The notes below the pieces were generated by a model. The model was not told the DNA's origin. It saw nothing but the letters and a program-made list of their open reading frames with translations, and did not search any database. 64,000 bases of DNA from Hyphomonadaceae bacterium UBA7672 (lineage in GTDB: Bacteria > Pseudomonadota > Alphaproteobacteria > Caulobacterales > Hyphomonadaceae): positions 1-64,000 of the forward strand of contig DLHI01000004.1 of the NCBI GenBank assembly GCA_002483135.1. Reading direction: 5' to 3'. Each line of letters begins with the position of its first letter. The stretch's first letter is position 1. This document shows, one piece after another, positions 18,402 to 26,890 of this stretch. A program made the position numbers and the translations under genes.

Positions 18402-19685
18402 TCAGTTCCAGCGCGAACCGGACGTCTTGTTCTCCTCGTCGACCTTGGACGCGTAGGAGTTGTCACGGTACTTCTTGAACTCGTTGCGGGCGATGGCGCG
18501 GTTGTGGACTTCATCCGGGCCGTCCGCGAGGCGCATGGTGCGCATCGAGGAGTACTGCTTGGCGAGACCGAAATCGGAGGTCACGCCAGCGGCGCCGTGG
18601 GCCTGGATCGCGTCGTCGATGATGCGGAGCGCGGCCGAGGGGCCGGCGACCTTGATCATGGCGATCTCGTTCTGCGCGCCCTTGTTGCCGACTTTGTCCA
18701 TCATGTCCGCCGCCTTGAGGCACAGCAGGCGGGTCATCTCGATGTCCATGCGGGCGCGGGCGATGCGCTCTTCCCAGACCGAATGCTCGGCGATCTTCTT
18801 GCCGAACACGGTGCGCGAGAGGAGGCGCTTGCACATCTTCTCGAGCGCGACTTCCGCCGAGCCGATGGTGCGCATGCAGTGGTGGATACGGCCCGGCCCG
18901 AGTCGGCCCTGCGCGATCTCGAAGCCGCGACCTTCGCCGAGCAGCATGTTGCTCGCCGGCACGCGTACGTTCTCGAGCTTCACTTCGGCATGGCCGTGCG
19001 GCGCGTCGTCATAGCCGAACACGGGCAGCATGCGGAGCACCTTCACGCCGGGCGTGTCGAGCGGGACAAGAATCTGCGATTGCTGCTTGTGCTTCTCGGC
19101 GTTGAAGTCCGACTTGCCCATCACGATGGCGATCTTGCAGTGGCTGTCGCCAACGCCCGACGACCACCATTTGGTGCCGTTGATGACGTAATGGTCGCCA
19201 TCGCGTTCGATGCGCGTTTCGATATTGGTGGCGTCCGACGAGCCGACGGCCGGCTCCGTCATCAGGAAGGCCGAGCGGATATCGCCGCTCATCAGCGGAC
19301 GCAGCCATTTCTGCTTCTGCTCTTCGGTGCCGTAATAGTGCAGCACTTCCATGTTGCCGGTGTCGGGCGCGGAGCAGTTGAAGACTTCCGAAGCCCAGCC
19401 GACGCGGCCCATGAGTTCCGCGAGCGGGGCGTATTCGAGGTTGGTGAGGCCAGCGCCCTTCCACTCGCCTTTGTCATGCTCCTTGTGCGGAGGCATGAAC
19501 ATGTTCCACAGGCCTTCCTTCTTCGCCTTCTCTTTCAGGTCGTGGACGATTTGCGGCGTGACCCAGCGGTCGCCTTCGGCGTGTTGTTTCTCGAACGTAG
19601 CGATGTTCGGATAGATGTGGGCGTCCATGAACGCCGTTACCCGGGCGATCCATTCTTTCATTTTCGGGGTGTATTCGAAGTTCAT
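18402..19685 (-). CDS. Acyl-CoA dehydrogenase, ACAD10/11-like
   Basis: A 427-residue FAD enzyme of fatty-acid or branched-chain acyl-CoA oxidation. ATG at 19685 is chosen since MNFEYTPKMKEW begins the conserved domain. Signature segments are AFLMTEPAVGSSDATNIETR (FAD/substrate-binding), WWSSG, RLGPGRIHHCMRTIG, and QAHGAAGVTSDFGLAKQYSS with RLADGPDEVHNRAIAR at the C-terminal end, the pattern of the ACAD10/11 subgroup rather than medium-chain enzymes. A short polar tail after the last helix is extra. Monocistronic here. The substrate is unknown but long-chain or modified acyl-CoAs are used by relatives. Confidence 0.95.
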   Translation of the reverse strand: MNFEYTPKMKEWIARVTAFMDAHIYPNIATFEKQHAEGDRWVTPQIVHDLKEKAKKEGLWNMFMPPHKEHDKGEWKGAGLTNLEYAPLAELMGRVGWASEVFNCSAPDTGNMEVLHYYGTEEQKQKWLRPLMSGDIRSAFLMTEPAVGSSDATNIETRIERDGDHYVINGTKWWSSGVGDSHCKIAIVMGKSDFNAEKHKQQSQILVPLDTPGVKVLRMLPVFGYDDAPHGHAEVKLENVRVPASNMLLGEGRGFEIAQGRLGPGRIHHCMRTIGSAEVALEKMCKRLLSRTVFGKKIAEHSVWEERIARARMDIEMTRLLCLKAADMMDKVGNKGAQNEIAMIKVAGPSAALRIIDDAIQAHGAAGVTSDFGLAKQYSSMRTMRLADGPDEVHNRAIARNEFKKYRDNSYASKVDEENKTSGSRWN

Positions 19686-19902
19686 GGGGCAGGCTCCTGC
19701 TTGATCGCCGCGCGGTTCAGCGCTGCGAGCCGCAGTCTGGGCCCCTGCCCGCCGGGTTCGCAGCCGCACGTCTTTGGCTTCTGGTGGCCCCAGCCGTATC
19801 CGCGCCCCACGGCCAAGGCAATGGGAACCGCGCCAGTTTTGGCAAAAGCGCTATGGCGGAAAGTCGCGGGAGATATTTGACCAACGTCAGAGCGCCCTCG
19901 CG

Positions 19903-20466
19903 CTAGCGGCGGCCGGGCAAGATTGGCGTCGTGGACCGGTCAGCGAGCGCGGCAACATCATGCCACCAGTAGGCAACAAGCTGGACAAGGTGACCGCCGA
20001 CGCTCTCTGTCTTGCGGCCGGTAGGCTCGCCTTTCAGGACTTCGTAGAAGTCCCTGCCGCCGCCGTTGTCACGCAGCACCCACAACCCACAGGAGAACAT
20101 GCCGCGCCGGATCGAATGATCGGCAGCGGCCTTCATCAGGACGCGGCCAATGCCGGCGCCGCGATGCTCCTTCAGCACGTAGATCATGCCGATCTCTGAA
20201 TCCCACGGCGCGAAGGTCTCTCGCGAGGCGCCTACGGTGAGGAACCCGATGATAGTCCTGCCCTGCACGGCAACAAACACCTGCTCGTCGAGGTCCTCGC
20301 CGCGATGCTCCAGCGTGGCGCGCCAGCGCGTGGTGAGACGCTTCTGCGACAGGCTTTCGAGGTAGGTGTCGTCGAGGATGCCGCGGTAGGCTTCCTTCCA
20401 GGTGAGGCAGTGCACGCGGGCAATGCCAGCGGCATCGGACAGCTCGGCAGGGCGAATGTGGATCAT
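19903..20466 (-). CDS. GNAT family N-acetyltransferase
   Basis: A 187-residue protein with the GNAT fold: HIRPAELSDAAGIARVH (strand 1/helix 1), TWKEAYRGILDDTYLESLS (the helix typical of small-molecule GNATs), VAVQGRTIIGFLTVG (strand 4), and MIYVLKEHRGAGIGRVLMKA, which holds the acetyl-CoA-binding Q/RxxGxG/A loop as HRGAGIG. Likely acetylates a small amine, substrate unknown. Starts with ATG at 20466 and is divergent from the TauE-type transporter gene. Confidence 0.92.
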   Translation of the reverse strand: MIHIRPAELSDAAGIARVHCLTWKEAYRGILDDTYLESLSQKRLTTRWRATLEHRGEDLDEQVFVAVQGRTIIGFLTVGASRETFAPWDSEIGMIYVLKEHRGAGIGRVLMKAAADHSIRRGMFSCGLWVLRDNGGGRDFYEVLKGEPTGRKTESVGGHLVQLVAYWWHDVAALADRSTTPILPGRR

Positions 20467-20613
20467 GTCCTATCTCCATCCGACACGATGAAGGTGATGG
20501 CGCCCGCGCCGATAGGCAAGTGGATTGCATTCGACATCTGCAGCGCGCGCCGTTAATGCGCCGGTGGAAACGCCATACCCGCCGTTCCCGATTCGCCACG
20601 GACAGCCCCGCCG

Positions 20614-21393
20614 ATGTCGTCCGCCGTCATCGCCTTTCTCCTCGCTGCGACCTTTGTAACAGCCACGATTTCCGGCGTTTTCGGGATGGCTGGCGGCCTG
20701 ATCCTGATGGGCGTGCTGGCGAGCATCGTTCCGGTTGCGACGGCCATGGTGATGCATGGCTTCATCCAGATCGTATCGAACGGGTCTCGTGCGTTTCTGC
20801 TGCGCAAGCACATATCGTGGGCAATCACGGGGCGATACGCCCTCGGGATTGGCGCCGCGATCGCGCTGATCGCGCTGATCGCGTGGCGGCCGACTCAGCC
20901 GATGGTGTTCATTCTGCTCGGCCTCACCGGCATGCTGGTGTGGATTCCGAAGTCGCTGGTGGACATCAATGTCGAGCGGAAGCTCCAGGCAGAACTTTGC
21001 GGGTTCCTGGTGCAGACGCTGAACACGATTGCGGGCGTGGCGGGGCCGCTGCTCGACCTGTTTTTCGTGAAGTCGCAACTGCCGCGGCAGGCCGTAGTGG
21101 CGACCAAGGCAACCACGCAGGTGATGGCGCACGCGGTGAAGATCGCGTTCTGGGGCTGGCCGCTGCTGACGCTGCTGACGGCGCCAACCGGAGACACGAT
21201 GATTGGGCTGCCGCCGCTGTGGGTGTTTGCGCTGGTCGTGCCGCTGTCGCTGACGGGGACGTGGCTGGGCGGCTTGATCCTCGACCGGATGACGGATGCG
21301 AACTTCCGCACGTGGACAAAATGGATCGTGACCGCGACGGGCGCGGTCTATCTGTGGCAGGGGGTCAGTTTGTTGTTGGCTGCTCCGGTTTAG
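20614..21393 (+). CDS. TauE/SafE (TSUP) family membrane transporter
   Basis: A 259-residue integral membrane protein with about eight hydrophobic segments, the normal size for the TSUP family that exports sulfite, sulfoacetate or other small organosulfur anions. The first hairpin contains ISGVFGMAGGLILMGVL, matching the GxxGxGGG-type family motif, and the second half repeats it more weakly around NTIAGVAGPLLDL. Substrate cannot be inferred; no sulfur-metabolism genes are adjacent. It ends just before a family B repeat. Confidence 0.92.
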   Translation: MSSAVIAFLLAATFVTATISGVFGMAGGLILMGVLASIVPVATAMVMHGFIQIVSNGSRAFLLRKHISWAITGRYALGIGAAIALIALIAWRPTQPMVFILLGLTGMLVWIPKSLVDINVERKLQAELCGFLVQTLNTIAGVAGPLLDLFFVKSQLPRQAVVATKATTQVMAHAVKIAFWGWPLLTLLTAPTGDTMIGLPPLWVFALVVPLSLTGTWLGGLILDRMTDANFRTWTKWIVTATGAVYLWQGVSLLLAAPV

Positions 21394-21415
21394 ACAAGAT
21401 CGCAGCTCCGGGCCC

Positions 21416-21533
21416 GCTCATCCTGACGAAAGTCAGGATCCAGGAACGGTTGCGCGTCTTGAACAGGCTTGGAGCTTGAAGCCGGCACAAGCCTTGGCGT
21501 CAGCCCTGGGTCCTGACTTTCGTCAGGACGAGC
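21416..21533. repeat. Dispersed repeat family B (copy 3)
   Basis: The cleanest copy. Left hairpin TCCTGACGAAAGTCAGGA has a GAAA loop, the centre has GGCTTGGAGCTTGAAGCC, and the right hairpin is TCCTGACTTTCGTCAGGA. The ends are GCTCAT and GACGAGC. Located between convergent genes. Confidence 0.85.
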
Positions 21534-21581
21534 GGAGCATGGCCTCTACTTCCTCGGGTGTCACTCCAACACCAGCCGCCG

Positions 21582-22100
21582 CTACTCCACCGAGCAGAAC
21601 ATGTCGTCGCTAGTGGCCTTGCGACCGGCTTCGCAGCCGGCGGAGGTGAAGGGGTCCATGACTTCGCTGAGCCAGGCGCTGCGCTGGTCCAGATCGGCGA
21701 GCGGGGTGGTGGCGTTGGGCGGCTCGCGCGTCCATGCGGGGAAGTCGGGAAGCCTGCAGGCGTCTCCCGTGAGCAGGCCGCGGCCACACACCATATTGCG
21801 CAGTTCAATCACCTTCGCGGCTCCGGACTTGAGCGCGGCGTCGGTGCGGTAGAGGTCAGTGTCGCTCATATCCGGTACAGTGCTGGGCGCCTGGATGGCG
21901 CCTTCAAGCGCGCGGTCGAGAATGACCGTCCAGCGCTCAGCGCCGATCATGACGACGAAGGGATCGAGGTCTTCGGGCGGCGTATTCCCGAGCTGTTCTG
22001 CCGGAGGGGCGCTTGCCGGCGGCGCGGCGGGAGGCTGGCCCTGGTCGCAGGCCGCGGCCAGCAGCCCGGCCACCATCACTGGCAGAAGCGTGAGTCTCAT
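21582..22100 (-). CDS. Lipoprotein of unknown function
   Basis: A 172-residue protein. ATG at 22100 starts a lipoprotein signal peptide MRLTLLPVMVAGLLAAAC; an Ala/Pro-rich linker follows, then a folded domain with VMIGAERWTVILDRALEGAI and LSEVMDPFTSAGCEAGRK. Four cysteines in the mature part could form two disulfides. No family recognised. GGAGG sits 8 bases before the ATG. It runs leftward with the receiver-like gene 73 bases upstream. Confidence 0.88.
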   Translation of the reverse strand: MRLTLLPVMVAGLLAAACDQGQPPAAPPASAPPAEQLGNTPPEDLDPFVVMIGAERWTVILDRALEGAIQAPSTVPDMSDTDLYRTDAALKSGAAKVIELRNMVCGRGLLTGDACRLPDFPAWTREPPNATTPLADLDQRSAWLSEVMDPFTSAGCEAGRKATSDDMFCSVE

Positions 22101-22173
22101 GGGCGCGTCCTCCTTGTGGGAAGATAGCACCGAGATTGGCGAATGCGCGCCAGGATTGCAGCAATAGCCCCAG

Positions 22174-22659
22174 CTAACTGCCGATGGCCGCCCTGGCGTT
22201 CTTGGCGAGCTCGACGTTCTTGCGCTCGGGCCCCACATAATCAGCGGTTTCGATGAAGGGGCGTGTGGATTGGCAGGCGGCGGCGATGCGCTTCAGCAGC
22301 ACCTCGCCCGAGGCCGGAAACAGCACATACTCATGCGCGCCATGGTTCATGACGGCGTTGATCGTGGGCAGGTCGCGGCGCTGGGACACGGCCACGACGG
22401 GGATACGCGGCAGGGGGCTGTCGGGAGACCGGCGAACATGGCGCAACGTGGAAACACCAGCGTCGGATGCGTCGTCGCCATCGACATAGACGACGAGCAC
22501 GTTGGGCTCGACTTCGGCGAAGCCCTGCTCAAGCTGTTCGGCGTTGGTGGCGATAAAAACACGGCGCACGCCCATGCCGCGCAGGGCCATGCGCAGCGTC
22601 CGACCCATGCCTGGTACGTCACAACTGATCAGGACATTGACGTCAGCGGGATTCTTCAT
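22174..22659 (-). CDS. Degenerate response-regulator receiver protein
   Basis: A 161-residue CheY-like protein: NVLISCDVPGMGRTLRMAL (strand 1/helix 1), PNVLVVYVDGDDASD (strand 3 with a possible phospho-Asp), RIPVVAVSQ (strand 4) and GAHEYVLFPASGEVLLKRI (strand 5/helix 5). The invariant Lys before the cis-Pro is Phe here (VLFPAS), and one Asp of the N-terminal acidic pair is missing, so normal phosphorylation signalling is unlikely. The tail TRPFIETADYVGPER is also found in the intact receiver at 54507 (TRPFVETSSYAGPDR). Start at 22659 preferred to 22686. Confidence 0.88.
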   Translation of the reverse strand: MKNPADVNVLISCDVPGMGRTLRMALRGMGVRRVFIATNAEQLEQGFAEVEPNVLVVYVDGDDASDAGVSTLRHVRRSPDSPLPRIPVVAVSQRRDLPTINAVMNHGAHEYVLFPASGEVLLKRIAAACQSTRPFIETADYVGPERKNVELAKNARAAIGS

Positions 22660-22734
22660 GGACGGACCCCCTCCCGTCGCGGACACTAGTCCGCTAACGT
22701 TAACGTAAGGCTACGCGCTGGTAGCAATTGACGA

Positions 22735-24495
22735 TCAGGAGAGCTGGTGGGTGGCGAGGTTGGCGTAGAGACCGCCCCTGGAGATCAGTTCGTCGTGCGT
22801 GCCAGACTCGACGCAGCGGCCGCTGGCCAGAACGAAGATGCGATCGGCCTTGCGCACCGTGGCGAGGCGGTGGGCAATCACGATCACCGTGCGCTGCCCC
22901 GCCAGAAGACCGAGCGCCTGCTGGATGCGGGCTTCGCTTTCGGAGTCGAGCGCGCTGGTGGCTTCATCCAGCAGGAGGATCGGCGCGTCTGACACGAGCG
23001 CGCGAGCGAGCGCGATGCGCTGGCGCTGGCCGCCCGACAGATTGCGGCCGCCCTCGCCGGCGGGCGTGTCCCACTTGCGCGGCAGGTCTTCGATGAAATC
23101 GCAGGCGGCGGCGCGGGCGGCGGCCTCGATCTCTGCGGTCGAAGCGCCGGGTTTGCCGAGGCCGATATTCTCACGGATGGAGACGTCGAAGAGGAAAGCG
23201 TCCTGCGAGACAAGCGACATGTTGCGGCGGAGAGAGGCGAGCGTGACATCGCGCACATTGCGGCCATCGACCGTGATGACGCCCGCGGATGAATCATAGA
23301 GACGCATGAGCAGGCTGAAGACGGTGGACTTGCCGGCGCCCGAGGGGCCGACGATGGCGATGGTCTCTCCTGCCTTTGCGGAGAAGGTGAGCCCTTCGAG
23401 CGCCGGGCTGGCGCCGGGATAGGAGAAGGCGACGTCTGCAAACGCCACATCTCCACGAGCGCGGCCAAGGTCCTGCGCGCCGGGGCTGTCTGCGACGTGG
23501 ACCGGGGCGTCGATGACGGCATAGACGCGTGTTGCGGCGGCGAGGCCTTCGTTGACGACCGAGTTGAGCGTGCCGAGCGCGCGGATTTCCGGTGAGGCGA
23601 TGCCGATGGCGACGATGATGCCGAGCAGGTCTCCGACCGTGATGTCGCCGGTGAGCGCGCGCCAGCCGGCAAAGGCGAAGAGGCCCGCGAGCGCGAGGCC
23701 GCCGACGAGTTCGAGGAAGGGATCGACCAGCGCCTTGGCGCGCAGAACTTTCATGTAGAGCCGCGCGCGCTCCATGAAGCCCTTGCTGGCGCGGTCCTTC
23801 TGATAGGGTTCGAGGCTGAACGCCTTGACTGTACGTGCACCCTGGAAGGCTTCGTTTAGGATGGAGGTGAGTTCGCCCGCCTGCTCCTGTGAGCGGCGAG
23901 AGGATTTGCGAATGCGGGCGCCGAGCTGGATCACCGGATAGAAGGCGATCGGATAGACGATCAGCAGGAGGACGGTGAGCAGCCAGTCGGTCACCAGCAT
24001 GAACGCGACAGCGGCGAGGATGGTGAGCGTCGACTTGGCGAGGTTGGTGGCGACGCGCAGAGAGGCTTCACGCACAAGCACCATGTCGTTGGCGAACTGG
24101 GAGACGTACTCGCCGGAGTTCTTCGCCTGAAGGCGCGCAAAGTCACCGTCGATGAGGCGGGTGAACAGCGCCTCCTGCAGCTTCACCACTGCGTTCTGGA
24201 CGCCGCGATTGTTGGCCTGCGTCTGCCAGTAGAGCGTGGGCGCACGAACGACGACAAGCGCGATGATGGCGAGCGGGGCGACCGTGAAGACGCGGGGGTC
24301 CCCTGACTGAAGCCAGTTGGTCGCGTAGCTGATGATGGTGGAATAGCCGTAGGCGCAGGCGGCAGTGATCGCGGCGAAGAGAACGCCGAGGCCGAACCAG
24401 GGCCATTGCGGCGCCAGCCAGTCGCGGACGAAGCGCCGGGAGAGTTTGCCCTGCGCGTCCTTCTCCCTGCTGTGCTTGCCCTGCCCGGCGGCCAT
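22735..24495 (-). CDS. msbA: MsbA-type ABC exporter (fused permease-ATPase)
   Basis: A 586-residue half-transporter with six transmembrane helices (about 30-320) and a C-terminal ATPase. Walker A GPSGAGKST (about 383), Q-loop SLVSQDAFLF, signature LSGGQRQR (about 484), Walker B ILLLDEATS (about 505) and the H-loop AHRL are all intact. Best guess is lipid A flipping across the inner membrane, because lipid A synthesis genes lie 3-7 kb away and DUF4170 is directly upstream. The family is broad, so a drug or other lipid substrate is possible. ATG at 24495 is 5 bases after the DUF4170 stop. Confidence 0.92.
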   Translation of the reverse strand: MAAGQGKHSREKDAQGKLSRRFVRDWLAPQWPWFGLGVLFAAITAACAYGYSTIISYATNWLQSGDPRVFTVAPLAIIALVVVRAPTLYWQTQANNRGVQNAVVKLQEALFTRLIDGDFARLQAKNSGEYVSQFANDMVLVREASLRVATNLAKSTLTILAAVAFMLVTDWLLTVLLLIVYPIAFYPVIQLGARIRKSSRRSQEQAGELTSILNEAFQGARTVKAFSLEPYQKDRASKGFMERARLYMKVLRAKALVDPFLELVGGLALAGLFAFAGWRALTGDITVGDLLGIIVAIGIASPEIRALGTLNSVVNEGLAAATRVYAVIDAPVHVADSPGAQDLGRARGDVAFADVAFSYPGASPALEGLTFSAKAGETIAIVGPSGAGKSTVFSLLMRLYDSSAGVITVDGRNVRDVTLASLRRNMSLVSQDAFLFDVSIRENIGLGKPGASTAEIEAAARAAACDFIEDLPRKWDTPAGEGGRNLSGGQRQRIALARALVSDAPILLLDEATSALDSESEARIQQALGLLAGQRTVIVIAHRLATVRKADRIFVLASGRCVESGTHDELISRGGLYANLATHQLS

Positions 24496-24500
24496 TGCGC

Positions 24501-24767
24501 TCAGGCGTCGTGCGTCACGCCGGTCTCGGGATCGAGCAGGCGGTGGGCATGAAGGATGAAGTAGCGCATCTGGGCGTTGTCGACCGTGCGATGGGCCGCG
24601 GCCTTCCAGGCATCGTAGGCGGACGAGTAGTTCGGAAAGGCGCCGACGAAATCCATCGCCTTGAGGTCGATGAATTCCATCTTCGTGAAATCCTTCAGCT
24701 CGCCGCCAATGACAAGGTGCAGCAGTTGCTTTTCGGGTTTCGGCTTGTCCGTTTTCGGGCGGCTCAT
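24501..24767 (-). CDS. DUF4170 domain protein
   Basis: An 88-residue soluble protein. The core LLHLVIGGELKDFTKMEF, DFVGAFPNYSSAYDAWKAAA and TVDNAQMRYFILHAHRLLDP is the DUF4170 signature known from Alphaproteobacteria. Function unknown. In several alphaproteobacterial genomes this gene lies next to lipid A genes (DUF374, waaA, lpxK), as I recall, and here it directly precedes an MsbA-type exporter, so a lipid A role is plausible. Confidence 0.95.
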   Translation of the reverse strand: MSRPKTDKPKPEKQLLHLVIGGELKDFTKMEFIDLKAMDFVGAFPNYSSAYDAWKAAAHRTVDNAQMRYFILHAHRLLDPETGVTHDA

Positions 24768-24849
24768 CTGGGGCTCCTGCCGGGAGGCGGCGGGGTTGAA
24801 CTGTTGGGCTGGAGATACCAGCGCGGGCGGCTGCGCGCCAGCGGGCTAT

Positions 24850-26199
24850 CTACCGTCCGGCGAGCTGCATTCCATCGATCAGGATGCTGGGCGCGTTGGT
24901 GGCGCCGCGGATTTCGAGGTCCGCCCCCGGGACGGCGCGCAGAAACATGGACGGGAGGTCGCCTGCGACTGTGACTTCCGAGACGGGATAGGCCTTCTCG
25001 CCATTCTCGAACCAGAAGCCGGAGACGCCGACGGAATAGTCGCCCGTGTTGGGGTTCAGCGATGGGCCGAACATGTCGGTGACGAGGAGGCCCCTGCCCG
25101 CATCCGCCATCAGGCCAGCGAGATCGCGCGTGCCGGGCTGGAGGTCGAGGTTCGAGGTGGTGACGCCGGGCGGGTCGCCGAAGCCCATGCTGGCGAAACC
25201 ATTTGGAACAAGGCCGAGCTGGCGCGCAGCCGGGCCGTTGAGGAGCCATTGGGTGAGGATGCCGTCGTCGACCAGAACGGTACGTTGAACATGGCGGCCT
25301 TCGCCATCGAACGCGCGCGAGCCGAAGCCGCTGCGGCGCAGCGGATCGTCGATCAGGTTGACGCCTTTGGCGAAGACCTGCTTGCCCATCTTGTCCTTCA
25401 GGAAGGACACGCCGCGCGCGATGGCGGGGCCGGAGATGGCGCCGATGAAGGCGCCGATCAGGCGGGCGGAGAGGCGGTTCTCGAAGATGACGGCGGCGGT
25501 CTGGCTTTCGACCTTGGTGGCGCCGAGACGGGCCGTGGCGCGTTCGGCGGCGCGGCGGCCAACCCATTCGGGAGATTTCAGGCGGGCGCGGCGACGTTCG
25601 GACGTGGACTCGAAATCGCGTTCCATCGCGCCGTCACGCTCGGCGATAGCCACAGCGGCCATCGAGGAAATGCCGGATGTCCGATGCGCGGCGAAGCCGT
25701 TCGAAGCTGCGAGCCAGGTCGCGCCGGTGCTCCACGAAGCGCCGCTGTGCGAGACCTGTTTCATGCCCGGCACGCTAAGGGCTGCGGCCTCCATCTCTGC
25801 GGCGCGGCGCTCAAGTTCGGGAGCTTCGGGCGTGTCGTCGCAGTCGAGATCGAGGTCTGCGTGATCGAGAGTGATCTCGGAGGCGTCGGGGATGCCGCAA
25901 AACTTGTCCTCAGGCGCGAGCTTGGCCATCGCAACGACGCGGTCGCTGAGGGCGCGCAGGCCGGCGGGCGAGAGGTCGGAGCCGGAGACGCTGGCCTGGC
26001 GGCGGCCGACGAGGGCGCGCAGGGAGATGCCGCGAGACTCCTCCCGCTCAACGGATTCGAGATCGCCGTTGCGGACTTCGACGGAAAGGCTGGCGTTCTG
26101 CGACAGACGCACATCGGCGGCGTCCGCGCCTGCCTTCAGCGTGTCAGACAGGAGGGACTGCAGGAGGTCGGCGTAGGCCGGGGAATCTGTGTGCGTCAT
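24850..26199 (-). CDS. pmbA: TldE/PmbA metalloprotease-related protein
   Basis: A 449-residue protein of the TldD/PmbA family; with TldD it forms a protease that trims peptides such as microcin precursors or CcdA. ATG at 26199 is used, since MTHTDSPAYADLLQSLL begins the conserved domain. Typical segments include REESRGISLRALVGRR, VIFENRLSARLIGAFIGAIS, GRHVQRTVLVDDGILTQWLL, GVTTSNLDLQPGT and SGFWFENGEKAYPVSEVTVAG. TldE-type subunits lack the zinc HExxxH of TldD, and none is seen here. No tldD is in the window. It is first in a likely operon with DUF4170 and the MsbA-type gene. Confidence 0.95.
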   Translation of the reverse strand: MTHTDSPAYADLLQSLLSDTLKAGADAADVRLSQNASLSVEVRNGDLESVEREESRGISLRALVGRRQASVSGSDLSPAGLRALSDRVVAMAKLAPEDKFCGIPDASEITLDHADLDLDCDDTPEAPELERRAAEMEAAALSVPGMKQVSHSGASWSTGATWLAASNGFAAHRTSGISSMAAVAIAERDGAMERDFESTSERRRARLKSPEWVGRRAAERATARLGATKVESQTAAVIFENRLSARLIGAFIGAISGPAIARGVSFLKDKMGKQVFAKGVNLIDDPLRRSGFGSRAFDGEGRHVQRTVLVDDGILTQWLLNGPAARQLGLVPNGFASMGFGDPPGVTTSNLDLQPGTRDLAGLMADAGRGLLVTDMFGPSLNPNTGDYSVGVSGFWFENGEKAYPVSEVTVAGDLPSMFLRAVPGADLEIRGATNAPSILIDGMQLAGR

Positions 26200-26281
26200 G
26201 GGCTGTATGTGACCCCTGCCCGGCAAAAGGCCAAGAGCGCTTGGCCCAGATGAGCCGCTTGTCGCGGTGGGCTTGGAGAGA

Positions 26282-26402
26282 GACCCCCACCTGTCCTCCC
26301 CCTTTAAGGGGGAGGAACCAGGCTGAGAGAACCATCCTCACATTGAAGAGCGGACGTGCCGCGGGGTTCCTCCCCCTGAAAGGGGGAGGACAGGTGGGGG
26401 TC
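26282..26402. repeat. Dispersed palindromic repeat, family A (copy 4)
   Basis: Perfect arms GACCCCCACCTGTCC and GGACAGGTGGGGGTC with inner hairpins CCCCCTTTAAGGGGG and CCCCCTGAAAGGGGG. As in copy 3, GAGAGA precedes the left arm. It lies behind the start of pmbA, between two leftward genes, and could therefore sit within or next to the pmbA promoter. Confidence 0.9.
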
Positions 26403-26429
26403 TGGCTCGGCGTGAGCTGCTGTCGCGGA

Positions 26430-26792
26430 CTACTTCGCGCGCGGCAGGCGGTCGTTGATGTCGTCGCGGATGTCGAGGAGCGTGACGAGCAGGCCGCAGA
26501 TGAGCGTCGCAGCGATCCAGCCGATGATCACGCCCGCGACGATGGACACCGCCGTGAGCGTGGGCTGCGTCAGCACCATGCCCGGATCAAGCTTCGGCGT
26601 GAGGGCGACCTGACCCGTGGCGGGGTCAATCGCGCCGGCGGCGACGAGCACCGCTCCGCTCGAGGTGAACTCAGACAGAATGGCCTGGATCTGCCCACGG
26701 TTCAGGAACACGCCAAAAGTGTAGAGCGCGATGATTCCGAAGTAAGCGTTGTAAACCAGGAACCGGAAGCTGTTGATAATGAAGAACTTCAT
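26430..26792 (-). CDS. Small inner-membrane protein of unknown function
   Basis: A 120-residue protein with two hydrophobic helices (FRFLVYNAYFGIIALYTFGVF, about 9-29, split by a Tyr/Asn, and SIVAGVIIGWIAATLICGLLVTLL, about 84-107). The ATG at 26792 follows GGAGGGG by about 5 bases. The loop between the helices is polar and short. The C-terminus is charged (DIRDDINDRLPRAK) and presumably cytoplasmic. No family recognised. Confidence 0.82.
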   Translation of the reverse strand: MKFFIINSFRFLVYNAYFGIIALYTFGVFLNRGQIQAILSEFTSSGAVLVAAGAIDPATGQVALTPKLDPGMVLTQPTLTAVSIVAGVIIGWIAATLICGLLVTLLDIRDDINDRLPRAK

Positions 26793-26890
26793 GTAGACCC
26801 CTCCACGCAGACGTCGGTTCTTTCTAGCTGTCGGCAAGACAACAAGCGAACGCTTTTTTGCGATATCTGCAGGTCGCCACGAAGTCGCCG

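Noticed and set aside
18504..19880. A 458-codon rightward frame
   Set aside because: Antisense shadow of the acyl-CoA dehydrogenase gene in GC-rich DNA.
22695..22710. Possible CtrA box near ACGTTAACGT upstream of the degenerate receiver gene
   Set aside because: It lacks the TTAA-N7-TTAA spacing; the palindrome is short enough to occur by chance.
24661..26253. A 530-codon rightward frame
   Set aside because: It is antisense to pmbA and DUF4170, both of which match known families over their full length.
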